From NCBI GenBank assembly GCA_944392985.1, contig CALXYL010000019.1:1-41791 (forward strand): DNA of 41,791 nucleotides. Direction: 5' to 3'. How positions within the stretch are numbered: position 1 is the first letter of the stretch; each line of letters begins with the position of its first letter. The notes below the pieces were generated by a model that was not told the origin of the DNA, made no database searches, and saw only the letters and a list, made by a program, of their open reading frames with translations. Of the stretch, positions 33,834 through 41,785 are shown in pieces. Source of the DNA: an uncultured Spirochaetaceae bacterium. Lineage in GTDB: Bacteria; Spirochaetota; Spirochaetia; Sphaerochaetales; Sphaerochaetaceae. Position numbers and translations under genes: made by a program.

Positions 33834-33851
33834 CGCTGTGTCAGCACAGCG
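33834..33851 (-). promoter_or_regulatory. Leader hairpin of rpsD mRNA
   Basis: On the minus strand CGCTGTG and CACAGCG (33834-33851) pair around a CTGA tetraloop. The hairpin is about 33 bases before the start codon, a position suited to feedback control by S4. Its function is inferred. Confidence 0.4.
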
Positions 33852-33856
33852 TCATT

Positions 33857-33886
33857 AATCTACGCCATTGCAATGGTTTGTGTCAA
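33857..33886 (-). promoter_or_regulatory. rpsD promoter with a palindromic spacer
   Basis: A consensus -35 (TTGACA, 33881-33886) and TAGATT (33857-33862) are 18 bases apart. The spacer holds the exact palindrome CCATTGCAATGG (33865-33876), a possible operator. Confidence 0.6.
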
Positions 33887-34027
33887 TTGCCCGAAAGGGA
33901 ATAAGACATGATCGCACCGGGAATCGCCATGGTGGCCTCCCCAGTTGCAGAAAAAATAATATTTTTCTTTCAATTTCTACCTGTTGAATACTTTAAGAAA
34001 ATAAAACAACGCGGTACATTCCGGGTT

Positions 34028-35719
34028 ATGAATACTTTGGTGATTGTGCTTATTGCCGCAGTCTGCCTTGTTGCAGCATATACGCTGTATGGCAGATGGC
34101 TGGCAAGGAAATGGGGGATCGACATCAAGGCCAAGACCCCTGCGGTGGTCCATGATGATGGACAGGATTATGTGCCGACGGACGGGTGGACTGTCTTTGC
34201 CCATCAGTTCTCCTCGATAGCGGGTGCCGGACCTGTTACCGGTGCTATACAGGCGGCTGTGTTCGGGTGGGTCCCTGTGTTCCTGTGGATCGTGCTAGGC
34301 GGCATCTTCTTCGGTGCTGTGACGGATTTCGGCGCTCTGTATGCGAGCGTCAAGAATGACGGTAAGTCGATGGGGCTTCTGATTGAGAAGTACATCGGCA
34401 AGACGGGACGCAAGCTCTTCCTTGGATTCTGCTGGCTCTTCACGCTGATTGTCATGGCAGCCTTTGCCGATATGGTGGCAGATACATTCAATGCCTATAC
34501 CGTTGTCGATGGTGTCCGGTCGCTTTCCGGCAATGCCGCTGTCAATGGTGCGGCGGGCAGCATCTCGCTGTTCTTCATCCTCTTCGCTATTGTCTTTGGT
34601 GTTATCCAGCACAGGATGAAGCTCACAGGATGGAAGGAAGTCGTTGCAGGTCTCCTTTTCACTGTCCTTGCATTTGTTTGCGGAATGAACCTGCCTGTAT
34701 TCCTTGGAAAGGATGCCTGGGTCGGTGTTGCGTTTGCTTTCATCTTCTTCGCGGCGGTGCTTCCGATGTGGTTCCTGATGCAGCCTCGTGACTATATGTC
34801 GACATTCATGTTCGTCGGCATGATCGTCGGAGCTGTCATCGGTCTGATCTTCGCCCATCCGACGATGAATCTCATGCCATTCACGGGATTCAGCAATCCT
34901 CAGCTCGGCACACTCTTCCCGATTCTGTTCGTCACTGTCGCCTGCGGTGCCGTTTCCGGCTTCCATAGCCTCGTCTCGTCAGGTACTTCATCCAAGACGA
35001 TCTCGAATGAGAAGGATATGCTCAAGGTAGGTTATGGCGCGATGGTTCTTGAGAGCCTCCTTGCTGTCATAGCTCTCTGTGTTGCAGGTGCTGCTGCAGC
35101 GGCGGATGGCACGGCAGCCTCCGGCACACCATTCCAGATCTTCTCATCAGGAGTAGCGGGCTTCCTGGAGATGTTCGGAATCCCTGTCTATGTTGCTCAG
35201 AGCTTCATGACGATGTGCGTGTCCGCGCTGGCTTTCACGACGCTTGACTCCGTGGCCCGCATCGGGCGTATGTCATTCCAGGAGCTCTTCAGCGTTGACG
35301 ACATGGCTGGTGCCGCCACTTGGAGGAAGATACTCTGCAATAAGTATGTCTCTACGCTGATCACGCTTGCATTCGGCTATCTTCTGACACAGATAGGGTA
35401 TTCCAACATCTGGCCGCTCTTTGGAAGCGCTAACCAGCTGCTGAGCGCTCTTGTCCTGATTACGCTCTGTGTTTTCCTCAAGGTAACAGGAAGGGAGCTG
35501 AGAACGCTCGTCCCGCCGTTTGTCATCATGCTCATCGTGACATTCTCAGCGCTGATCCAGCGTTTCATCGCTCTTGTGAAGGCTTTCAATGCCGGTACGG
35601 GTGTATTCATGGTGGAGGGACTCCAGCTGATTGTCGCAATCCTTCTGATGATCCTTGGCGTTACGATTGTCATAACATCGGTGAAGGAACTGATAAGGAA
35701 GAAGGCAGCAGCTGCCTGA
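34028..35719 (+). CDS. cstA: CstA-family carbon starvation transporter
   Basis: CstA proteins take up peptides or pyruvate. The 563-residue product has about 14-16 transmembrane helices and the family's N-terminal signature DGQDYVPTDGWTVFAHQFSS with IAGAGPVTGAIQAAVFGW. The GAVSGFHSLVSSGTSSK region is also characteristic. The start at 34028 is chosen because it begins the conserved first helix; the longer frame from 33908 adds an unrelated stretch. TACATT ends seven bases before the ATG and no ribosome-binding site is seen, so a leaderless transcript is possible. It ends in a terminator shared with the next gene. Confidence 0.93.
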   Translation: MNTLVIVLIAAVCLVAAYTLYGRWLARKWGIDIKAKTPAVVHDDGQDYVPTDGWTVFAHQFSSIAGAGPVTGAIQAAVFGWVPVFLWIVLGGIFFGAVTDFGALYASVKNDGKSMGLLIEKYIGKTGRKLFLGFCWLFTLIVMAAFADMVADTFNAYTVVDGVRSLSGNAAVNGAAGSISLFFILFAIVFGVIQHRMKLTGWKEVVAGLLFTVLAFVCGMNLPVFLGKDAWVGVAFAFIFFAAVLPMWFLMQPRDYMSTFMFVGMIVGAVIGLIFAHPTMNLMPFTGFSNPQLGTLFPILFVTVACGAVSGFHSLVSSGTSSKTISNEKDMLKVGYGAMVLESLLAVIALCVAGAAAAADGTAASGTPFQIFSSGVAGFLEMFGIPVYVAQSFMTMCVSALAFTTLDSVARIGRMSFQELFSVDDMAGAATWRKILCNKYVSTLITLAFGYLLTQIGYSNIWPLFGSANQLLSALVLITLCVFLKVTGRELRTLVPPFVIMLIVTFSALIQRFIALVKAFNAGTGVFMVEGLQLIVAILLMILGVTIVITSVKELIRKKAAAA

Positions 35720-35739
35720 TCATCCATGAAAAGAAAGAG

Positions 35740-35771
35740 AAGGGCTCCTCCGCGGAGCCCTTTGCTTTCCC
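35740..35771. terminator. Bidirectional terminator between cstA and the lipoprotein gene
   Basis: AAGGGCTCC (35740-35748) pairs with GGAGCCCTT (35754-35762). T-rich tails lie on both sides, TTTGCTTTCC on the plus strand and TCTCTTTCTTTTC on the minus strand. Confidence 0.85.
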
Positions 35772-35780
35772 GTCATACCA

Positions 35781-36476
35781 TCATTCCCAGGAGATGGAGA
35801 AGGAAAGGGGATCGTTGAGGAGCAGGAATGATATGAGTGGGAAACGGAAGATGGCGGCGCTGTCGCTGACAGCCTCGCATCCGGATGTTTCTGTGATCGT
35901 TCCCGGAACGCTGATCCGGATCTCCACCGTTCCGTTTGAAACAGCGTCCGGACCGTCTTCGCCAAGAAGGAAGTAGATCATATCGAGGTAGTCCGCTTCC
36001 GACATACCCTGGTTGTATTCCGGTCCATAGACCTCGAAGTTCGGATCGGCAAGGAATGGCACAAGCTCCTTGAGCTCTGCATAGCTGTTGATGTCCAGAT
36101 AGAACGACATGCTGCTGTCAGTGAGCGCGAACAGGCTCTGGCCTTCAGCTCCCATCTCCTCTAATAGGTCATCCAGCGATGTGAAATCAAAGGAGACTGT
36201 GTATCTGTTGCCTCCCAGATCCTCCCAGGAGACTCCTCCTGTGGCCTCTGCCCTGTCGAGCGCTGAAGCATAGCTGTCTATCGCGCTCTCCATGATGGAT
36301 GAATCATCTTCCGGAAGGAATTCAGCGAAGTCATTGAGCACGTCAATGAAGAACTGCTCAACGTGTATATCAGTTGTGCTCTGCCCGCCGCTGCCGCTGA
36401 TGGACAGGTCCTCTGTCACCTGGCATCCTGAAAGCAGCATAAGCGACGCAATAATTGATATGGCGATTCTTTTCAT
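35781..36476 (-). CDS. Predicted lipoprotein of unknown function
   Basis: The product has 231 residues from the ATG at 36476. Its N-terminus is a lipoprotein signal, hydrophobic stretch then LLSGC, so the cysteine at about residue 18 would be lipidated. The mature part is acidic, contains a glycine/serine-rich stretch and several strand-like segments (RYTVSFDFTSL, GTVEIRISVPG) and ends in FSISWE. It is divergent from a secreted FN3-like protein gene. I do not recognise a family. Confidence 0.65.
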   Translation of the reverse strand: MKRIAISIIASLMLLSGCQVTEDLSISGSGGQSTTDIHVEQFFIDVLNDFAEFLPEDDSSIMESAIDSYASALDRAEATGGVSWEDLGGNRYTVSFDFTSLDDLLEEMGAEGQSLFALTDSSMSFYLDINSYAELKELVPFLADPNFEVYGPEYNQGMSEADYLDMIYFLLGEDGPDAVSNGTVEIRISVPGTITETSGCEAVSDSAAIFRFPLISFLLLNDPLSFSISWE

Positions 36477-36482
36477 GCTCTG

Positions 36483-36511
36483 AGCATACGGGATAATCGG
36501 AAGATGGACAA
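36483..36511 (-). promoter_or_regulatory. Promoter of the lipoprotein gene, predicting a leaderless mRNA
   Basis: On the minus strand TTGTCC (36506-36511) and TATGCT (36483-36488) are 17 bases apart. The -10 ends six bases before the ATG at 36476. The -35 lies in one of two TGGACAAT direct repeats (36505-36512 and 36530-36537). Confidence 0.55.
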
Positions 36512-36577
36512 TTGTCTGGAAATGAGCAGTGGACAATCGATTCTGTTTTGCAATAATTATTGTAACAGGACAGATAA

Positions 36578-37396
36578 ATGACAAAAAAGGCCGTAATTGC
36601 TTGTTTTCTATTGTTTATTTCTTCTTTGATCTATGCTGTTGAGCTTGAAGCGACTGCAGAGGCATTCCCAACATCGGTTTCATTCTCATGGAATCCTGTT
36701 GAGGGAGCTGTGTATTATGATGTGTACAACGGGGAGGCATTCCTTTCCAGGCTGGATGCAGGGGCAAGGGTATATACAGCAGTTGGGCTGCTTTCCGACA
36801 CGGATTACTCCTTCTCAATCGCGGCACGCACTTCAGATAACGAAACGATTGCCGCGGCTTTCCTTGATGTGGAAACCAGTTCATGGGATGGAATCTATGA
36901 ATGGGTGAACATGACCGATGACGACAATGATGGGAAAATGGCATGGCTCCGTATCAGGGTTGACACCGATTACGATGAGGCTGTCGGCCAGTACCATAAT
37001 ATATATATGATCATGGAGGACGGATCGGAGGTTAAGATATTCCCGCTCTATGATTTCGGCGATCCTGCTTCTGGGCAGTGGGAGGATTATGACGGCGACA
37101 GCGTTGCGGCAGTCTCGTACCGCCTCAATGCCGAGCGGTTCAATACCACATCTTTCACTCCTTCCCGCTGGAGAGTGTCCCGTATTGTCATTGACTATGA
37201 TTCAAGTTCCGCTTACATTCAGACAAGCGCCCTCGGGCTCGTCGTCGAGACAAAGTCCTGGTATCAGCTCTATATCGAGGAGGGCGTTATGAAGATGTCC
37301 TTCCTGACCGAGGGGAGCGGAATAGCGGAGATGATCCTGTTCAGGAATCCGAATCCCGGGGAGGGGGAGGCCTTCATACTCACACGGATAGAGTAG
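36578..37396 (+). CDS. Secreted fibronectin-III-like protein
   Basis: The product has 272 residues with a signal peptide (1-20, cut near YAVELE). Residues 21-100 fit an FN3 domain (VSFSWNPVEGAVYYDVYNG, then DTDYSFSIAART). The rest is acidic and strand-rich, with a DDDNDGK stretch that might bind calcium. Expected location is the periplasm or outer surface. topA starts 11 bases after its stop, so topA may be expressed from this transcript. An exact palindrome, CAATAATTATTG, lies upstream at 36550-36561. Function unknown. Confidence 0.7.
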   Translation: MTKKAVIACFLLFISSLIYAVELEATAEAFPTSVSFSWNPVEGAVYYDVYNGEAFLSRLDAGARVYTAVGLLSDTDYSFSIAARTSDNETIAAAFLDVETSSWDGIYEWVNMTDDDNDGKMAWLRIRVDTDYDEAVGQYHNIYMIMEDGSEVKIFPLYDFGDPASGQWEDYDGDSVAAVSYRLNAERFNTTSFTPSRWRVSRIVIDYDSSSAYIQTSALGLVVETKSWYQLYIEEGVMKMSFLTEGSGIAEMILFRNPNPGEGEAFILTRIE

Positions 37397-37406
37397 GAGG
37401 TTCCTT

Positions 37407-40103
37407 TTGATAGCTGATCCCAGTAAGAAGACCCTCATCATCGTCGAGTCCCCGACGAAGGCAAAGACGATTTCGAGGTTCCTTCCTTCATCATGCAAGG
37501 TAATCGCCTCTATGGGGCATATTGTCGATCTCGCACCGGAGCCTAAGACGGGGCGCTATGGTGTTGATGTCGATCATGGGTATGAGCTGGAGTATGAGAC
37601 GGACAGCAGGAAGAAGGATCTCATAAAGGAGATGAAGGCGCTTCTTAAGGATTCGGAGCAGCTCGTGCTTGCAACTGATGAGGACCGCGAAGGTGAGTCA
37701 ATCTCCTGGCATCTTCTGAATGTCCTGAAGCCTAAGTGCCCAGTGTACAGGATGGTGTTCCATGAGATCACGAAGAGTGCGATACTCAATGCCTTCTCTT
37801 CCTGCCGTGAAATAGATATCAACCTGGTCCATGCACAGGAAGCAAGGCGCGCTGTCGACAGGCTTCAGGGCTATGGGATCTCCCCGATCCTTTCCCGTAA
37901 GCTCGCCGGACGCTATTCCGCGGGGCGCGTCCAGTCCCCAGGACTTAAGCTGATCGTCGAGAAGGAGAAGGAGAGGCGCGTATTCAGGGAGACGGGATTC
38001 TTCTCCGTGGATGCAAGGATGCTTGGCGGCAATGTGCCTTTTGAGGCACGCCTGAAGATGATAGGCAGCGAGGCTGTTGCATCTTCCCAGTCATTCGATC
38101 CCGAGACCGGCGCGCTTAAGAAGGATGCAGTGATACTCTCTGAGGAGAGGGCGGCTTCCATTGCAGAGGCTATCAAAGGCAGGGAGGCGGTTGTTTTCAG
38201 CGTCACGAACCAGGAGAAGTCCCAGCATCCAGCAATTCCATTCACCACATCCACGCTGCAGCAGGACGCGGCCCGGAAGATGCATAAGAGCGTCAAGGAG
38301 GTCATGTCACTTGCCCAGCAGCTCTACGAGAATGGCTTCATCACATACATGAGAACCGATTCCCCTACGCTTTCATCGGAATGCATCAATGCCGCAAGGC
38401 GTCAGGTGGAAGATCTCTTCGGGGAGGATTATCTCTCTCCAAGGCCGCGCAACTACAAGGCATCCTCCGATACTGCCCAGGAAGCGCATGAGGCGATAAG
38501 GCCGGCAGGCGATCATTTCCGCAGGCCGGAGGATACAGGTCTTTCAGGAGATCAGCTCAGGCTCTATACAATCATCTGGAAGCGTACCCTTGCAACGCAG
38601 ATGAAGGATGCAGAGAAGAGCACCACAACAGCTGTGCTCACAATTGATGAGTATTCATTCTCCGCCTCCGGCACGACAATCAGGTTCCCGGGATTCCTCA
38701 AGCTCTATGAGGTCTCAACGGATGAGAAGGATGTGGAGAATGAGGAAGGCATACTTCCCCAGCTCACAGGCGGAAGCACTGTACTGATTGAATCTGCAGA
38801 GGCAAAGGGGCATACGACCAAGCCACCAGCACGCTATACCGAGGCAAGCCTCGTTCAGAAGCTGGAAAGCGAGGGCATCGGGCGTCCGTCTACATATGCG
38901 GCTATCATCTCGACGCTGATCGACAGGAAGTATGTCATCCGCCAGAATGGGCAGCTTGTGCCGACTTTCACCGGTTTCTTTGTCGACTCATTCCTGGAGA
39001 TGGCATTTCCCGGATACATTGATACTGGTTTCACATCAAGCATGGAGGAAGGTCTGGACAGGATTGCGGCAGGGAAGGAGAGCAAGACCGATTACCTTGA
39101 TTCATTCTGGAAGGGCAAGGAGGGCTTCAGTGGCCTTGATGCCGATCTTCAGGCAGTCTCGGCCACAGTCCGAAAGGCTGACGTCAGCAGTCTTTCCATT
39201 CCTGGACTGTCATTCCGCTTCGATCACGAAGGAAAGTCTGTTGCCTATTCAATCCGCATCAGCAAGTTCGGTCCGTATATCGCATCGGATTACTTCGACA
39301 AGGCCGCGGGGAAGGACAGGATGGCTTCCATTGACCAGTCCCGCTATTTCCCGGGGACATTCACTGACGCTGATGCTGCAGCCATCCTCTTTCCGGAAAG
39401 CGCTGAGAAGGAGATTGCCGAAGGGATCATCCTTTCGGACGGACGCTATGGACAGTACCTCCGTACATCCGATGGCCGTAGCCTGATGATTCCCCGTCCG
39501 TACCGTGGCAAGGTGACGGCGGAGCTTGCCGCTCTGATCGCATCGCTTCCGAAGAGCATCGGGACAGATGAGGAAGGCAATGATGTGCAGATGATGGCAG
39601 GGCCATATGGATTCTATGCGAAGTGCGGGGAGAGGAACGTCTCGATTCCCGATCCGTTCAATCCTGATATATCCTCGATCACCGCCAAGGGCTCTTCCAT
39701 ATCAGGAAAGAAGGGTGTTCTCATGGACTATGGCGAGTATGAGGGGCAGAGCCTTCAGCTCCTGTCAGGCAGATTCGGATCCTACCTTAAGTGGGGAAGC
39801 CGGAATATCGCACTGCCGAAAGAGGAGAAGGGAGCAAAGGAGCTTCCGAAGGAGAAGGCAATCTCATTCCTTGCAGAAGAGAAGGCCCCTAATGCACCTG
39901 TCAGGGATTTCGGAGAGTATGAGGGAAAGCCGCTGCAGCTTCTCAGTGGTCGCTATGGCCTTTACATCAAATGGGGAGACAGGAACTGCGCAATACCGCG
40001 CGGCGAACGCGAGAATGCCGCTTCGATGACCGCAGAGCGCGCGAGGGAGATCGCTTCTGCCGCTCCAGAGAAGAAGGCTGCGCCTCGCCGAAGGAAAGCA
40101 TAG
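37407..40103 (+). CDS. topA: DNA topoisomerase I
   Basis: The enzyme relaxes negatively supercoiled DNA. The 898-residue product starts at TTG (37407), required by the AGGAGGT site 7-11 bases upstream; no ATG is better placed. The TOPRIM domain has LIIVESPTKAKTI with E14 and ATDEDREGE near 89-96. The catalytic tyrosine is Y314 in FITYMRTDS. The C-terminal end has no CxxC zinc ribbons. It has repeated glycine-rich modules of the topoisomerase C-terminal repeat type (DYGEYEGQSLQLLSGRFG and DFGEYEGKPLQLLSGRYG), then a lysine/arginine-rich tail. Confidence 0.96.
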   Translation: MIADPSKKTLIIVESPTKAKTISRFLPSSCKVIASMGHIVDLAPEPKTGRYGVDVDHGYELEYETDSRKKDLIKEMKALLKDSEQLVLATDEDREGESISWHLLNVLKPKCPVYRMVFHEITKSAILNAFSSCREIDINLVHAQEARRAVDRLQGYGISPILSRKLAGRYSAGRVQSPGLKLIVEKEKERRVFRETGFFSVDARMLGGNVPFEARLKMIGSEAVASSQSFDPETGALKKDAVILSEERAASIAEAIKGREAVVFSVTNQEKSQHPAIPFTTSTLQQDAARKMHKSVKEVMSLAQQLYENGFITYMRTDSPTLSSECINAARRQVEDLFGEDYLSPRPRNYKASSDTAQEAHEAIRPAGDHFRRPEDTGLSGDQLRLYTIIWKRTLATQMKDAEKSTTTAVLTIDEYSFSASGTTIRFPGFLKLYEVSTDEKDVENEEGILPQLTGGSTVLIESAEAKGHTTKPPARYTEASLVQKLESEGIGRPSTYAAIISTLIDRKYVIRQNGQLVPTFTGFFVDSFLEMAFPGYIDTGFTSSMEEGLDRIAAGKESKTDYLDSFWKGKEGFSGLDADLQAVSATVRKADVSSLSIPGLSFRFDHEGKSVAYSIRISKFGPYIASDYFDKAAGKDRMASIDQSRYFPGTFTDADAAAILFPESAEKEIAEGIILSDGRYGQYLRTSDGRSLMIPRPYRGKVTAELAALIASLPKSIGTDEEGNDVQMMAGPYGFYAKCGERNVSIPDPFNPDISSITAKGSSISGKKGVLMDYGEYEGQSLQLLSGRFGSYLKWGSRNIALPKEEKGAKELPKEKAISFLAEEKAPNAPVRDFGEYEGKPLQLLSGRYGLYIKWGDRNCAIPRGERENAASMTAERAREIASAAPEKKAAPRRRKA

Positions 40104-40160
40104 TCGTCCGATGGCGCTTTTCCCTTTCCTCGTTACGGCCTGATTGTCTACAATGGAGGC

Positions 40161-40691
40161 ATGGGAAAAGCCATCGTCACCTATTCGAGCATCTACGGTT
40201 CCTCCCGCTCATATGCGGTATATCTTGCTTCAGCCCTTGGCATTGAGGCTGTGGATATCAAGGATTCAAAACCTTCTTCCGGCTGTATACTTGTCCATTT
40301 CGGCGGTCTCTACGCCGGCACGATGAGCGGATTGAGGAAAGCTGTACAGCTTCTTCCTCCTGATAGTCGCTTGATCGCGGTATCTGTTGGGCTTTCCGAT
40401 CCCGGAAAGGAGGAGAACATCAACCGGATCGACGAGGTGATGAATCGCATGATTCCTGCCGGTATCCGTGATAGGGTTGAGCGCTACCATCTTCGCGGAG
40501 CCATGGACTACAGCAGGCTGTCAAAGCATCACAGGGCAATGATGTGGATGCTGTGCCGCTTCCTAGAGCAAAGGAAGAACAGGAGTGATGAGGATCAGCA
40601 GCTTCTCGACACCTATGGCGGTAATATTGACTTCATTGATCCTGAGACCGCTGATCCCATAGCAGTGAGAGTGCGTGCCCTGCTATCATGA
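40161..40691 (+). CDS. Flavodoxin-like protein (protoporphyrinogen oxidase HemG-like fold)
   Basis: The 176-residue product has a flavodoxin-type FMN-binding start (AIVTYSSIYGSSRSYAVYLA) and resembles the flavodoxin_5/HemG-like group in VHFGGLYAGTMSG and HLRGAMDYSRLS. It probably binds FMN and serves as a redox protein. TACAAT (40149-40154) ends six bases before the ATG; GGAGG is one base away and too close to act, so a leaderless start is possible. It is followed by another flavodoxin-family gene. Confidence 0.75.
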   Translation: MGKAIVTYSSIYGSSRSYAVYLASALGIEAVDIKDSKPSSGCILVHFGGLYAGTMSGLRKAVQLLPPDSRLIAVSVGLSDPGKEENINRIDEVMNRMIPAGIRDRVERYHLRGAMDYSRLSKHHRAMMWMLCRFLEQRKNRSDEDQQLLDTYGGNIDFIDPETADPIAVRVRALLS

Positions 40692-40695
40692 GAGC

Positions 40696-41199
40696 ATGAG
40701 GATTTCCATTATCTGCTTCAGTGTTACAGACCATACCCATGAGATGGCTTCAGAGATTGCGAATGGGATAGAGGAAGAGGGCGTGGAGGCGAGGATCTTC
40801 CGTATCGGGGAGGAGTGCATCGACGCGGAGTATATCGCAGCATCCAAAGGGGTGATCATCGGTACCCCGACATACCTTGCCTCAAGTGCGTGGCAGGTCC
40901 AGAAGTGGCTCGAGGAGGATTCCCGGCAGATCGATCTTTCAGGCAAGCTCGGTGGCGCCTTTGCCACTGCTCATTTCGCGCAGGGCGGCGCGGACGGTGC
41001 CATCATGTCGATCCTTGGGCTGCTTCTTGTACGTGGAATGCTTGTCTATTCAGGTGGCAGCAGCCTTGGCAGACCATTCGTTCACCATGGTCCGGTGGCT
41101 TTGGATGCAGTCAGTGGGCATTGGGAGGAAAGCAGGGGGATGTTCCGGACCTTCGGCAGTAGGTTTGCAGCGAAAGCCAGGGAGATTTTCGGGCATTGA
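40696..41199 (+). CDS. Flavodoxin/NADPH-dependent FMN reductase-like protein
   Basis: The product has 167 residues from the ATG at 40696. The phosphate-binding loop is CFSVTDHTHEMA near the N-terminus; later come GVIIGTPTYLASSAWQ and GGAFATAHFAQGG, giving a WrbA/flavodoxin layout. It likely binds FMN and carries electrons or reduces quinones. TATCAT (40684-40689) ends six bases before the ATG. The upstream flavodoxin-like gene ends four bases before it, so the two may also be cotranscribed. Confidence 0.82.
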   Translation: MRISIICFSVTDHTHEMASEIANGIEEEGVEARIFRIGEECIDAEYIAASKGVIIGTPTYLASSAWQVQKWLEEDSRQIDLSGKLGGAFATAHFAQGGADGAIMSILGLLLVRGMLVYSGGSSLGRPFVHHGPVALDAVSGHWEESRGMFRTFGSRFAAKAREIFGH

Positions 41200-41204
41200 T
41201 GGGC

Positions 41205-41219
41205 TAAACCAATGGTTTA
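41205..41219. repeat. 15-bp inverted repeat before the XRE regulator
   Basis: TAAACC (41205-41210) and GGTTTA (41214-41219) are exact inverted copies around AAT. Located 60 bases upstream of an XRE regulator gene, it could be its operator. Confidence 0.4.
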
Positions 41220-41278
41220 CCACAATCTAAACTGGCTGTCGGTTGAGTCGAAAGGCTTATGCATAGCAGGATTGGCGC

Positions 41279-41683
41279 ATGGAAAAGAAGACATTTGGAC
41301 AGATGATTGCCGAGAGGCGCAAAGCCGTAGGCATGACGCAGGCTGAGCTTGCTGAGAGGATGGGGATCACGGATAAGGCCGTGTCGAAGTGGGAGAGGGA
41401 TCTTTCGTATCCGGATATAAGCTCTGTGCCGCATCTGGCAGAGGTGCTTGGAGTATCCATTGATGAGCTGATGACATGCCGTACTGCTGCAGATGGGAAA
41501 AGCGGGACGGGTGCAACATCGATAGTATCCACAGCCCTCAAGGGCATCGCGCTTGCAATGGGCATCGCTGTTGCTGTTCTCTCCATACTTGGTGCACTGG
41601 AGACCCCCTCGGCTTTCACGATGCTTGGGGTCGGGCTCTCAGCATTGGCTATCGATGCCTTCCATGGTGAGCATGATAAATAA
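41279..41683 (+). CDS. XRE-family regulator with two transmembrane helices
   Basis: The 134-residue product has an N-terminal HTH_3 domain: IAERRKAVGMTQAELAERMG, then DKAVSKWERDLSYPDISSVP (about residues 10-65). Residues 83-103 and 110-128 form two hydrophobic segments, so the DNA-binding domain is probably membrane-tethered. An AGGA site precedes the ATG at 41279. Target and signal are unknown. The stop falls in a terminator used by the tRNA on the other strand. Confidence 0.85.
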   Translation: MEKKTFGQMIAERRKAVGMTQAELAERMGITDKAVSKWERDLSYPDISSVPHLAEVLGVSIDELMTCRTAADGKSGTGATSIVSTALKGIALAMGIAVAVLSILGALETPSAFTMLGVGLSALAIDAFHGEHDK

Positions 41684-41705
41684 GAAAGCGGCCTTTCTGG
41701 CCGCT
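41674..41705 (-). terminator. Terminator of tRNA-Arg
   Basis: On the minus strand AGCGGCC and GGCCGCT (41687-41705) form a 7-bp stem with an AGAAA loop. They are followed by TTTCTTATTTATC, which reads into the end of the XRE gene. Confidence 0.75.
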
Positions 41706-41711
41706 CTGATC

Positions 41712-41785
41712 TGATCCTGAGCAGATTCGAACTGCTGACCTTCCGCTTAGGAGGCGGACGCTCTATCCAGCTGAGCTACAGGATC
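41712..41785 (-). tRNA. tRNA-Arg, anticodon CCU
   Basis: The 74-base minus-strand gene folds into a full cloverleaf: acceptor GATCCTG/CAGGATC, anticodon stem TCCGC/GCGGA with loop CTCCTAA (anticodon CCT, reading AGG) and T-loop TTCGAAT. The 3' CCA is not encoded. A terminator follows at 41674-41705. Confidence 0.95.

Noticed and set aside
33908-34027. N-terminal extension of CstA from the ATG at 33908
   Set aside because: The extra 40 residues are not part of the conserved family start and cover an AT-rich region that looks like a promoter.
41712-41785. tRNA-Arg as an integration site for the accessory region
   Set aside because: It lies about 34 kb from the accessory genes, and I saw no second copy of its 3' end within the window.
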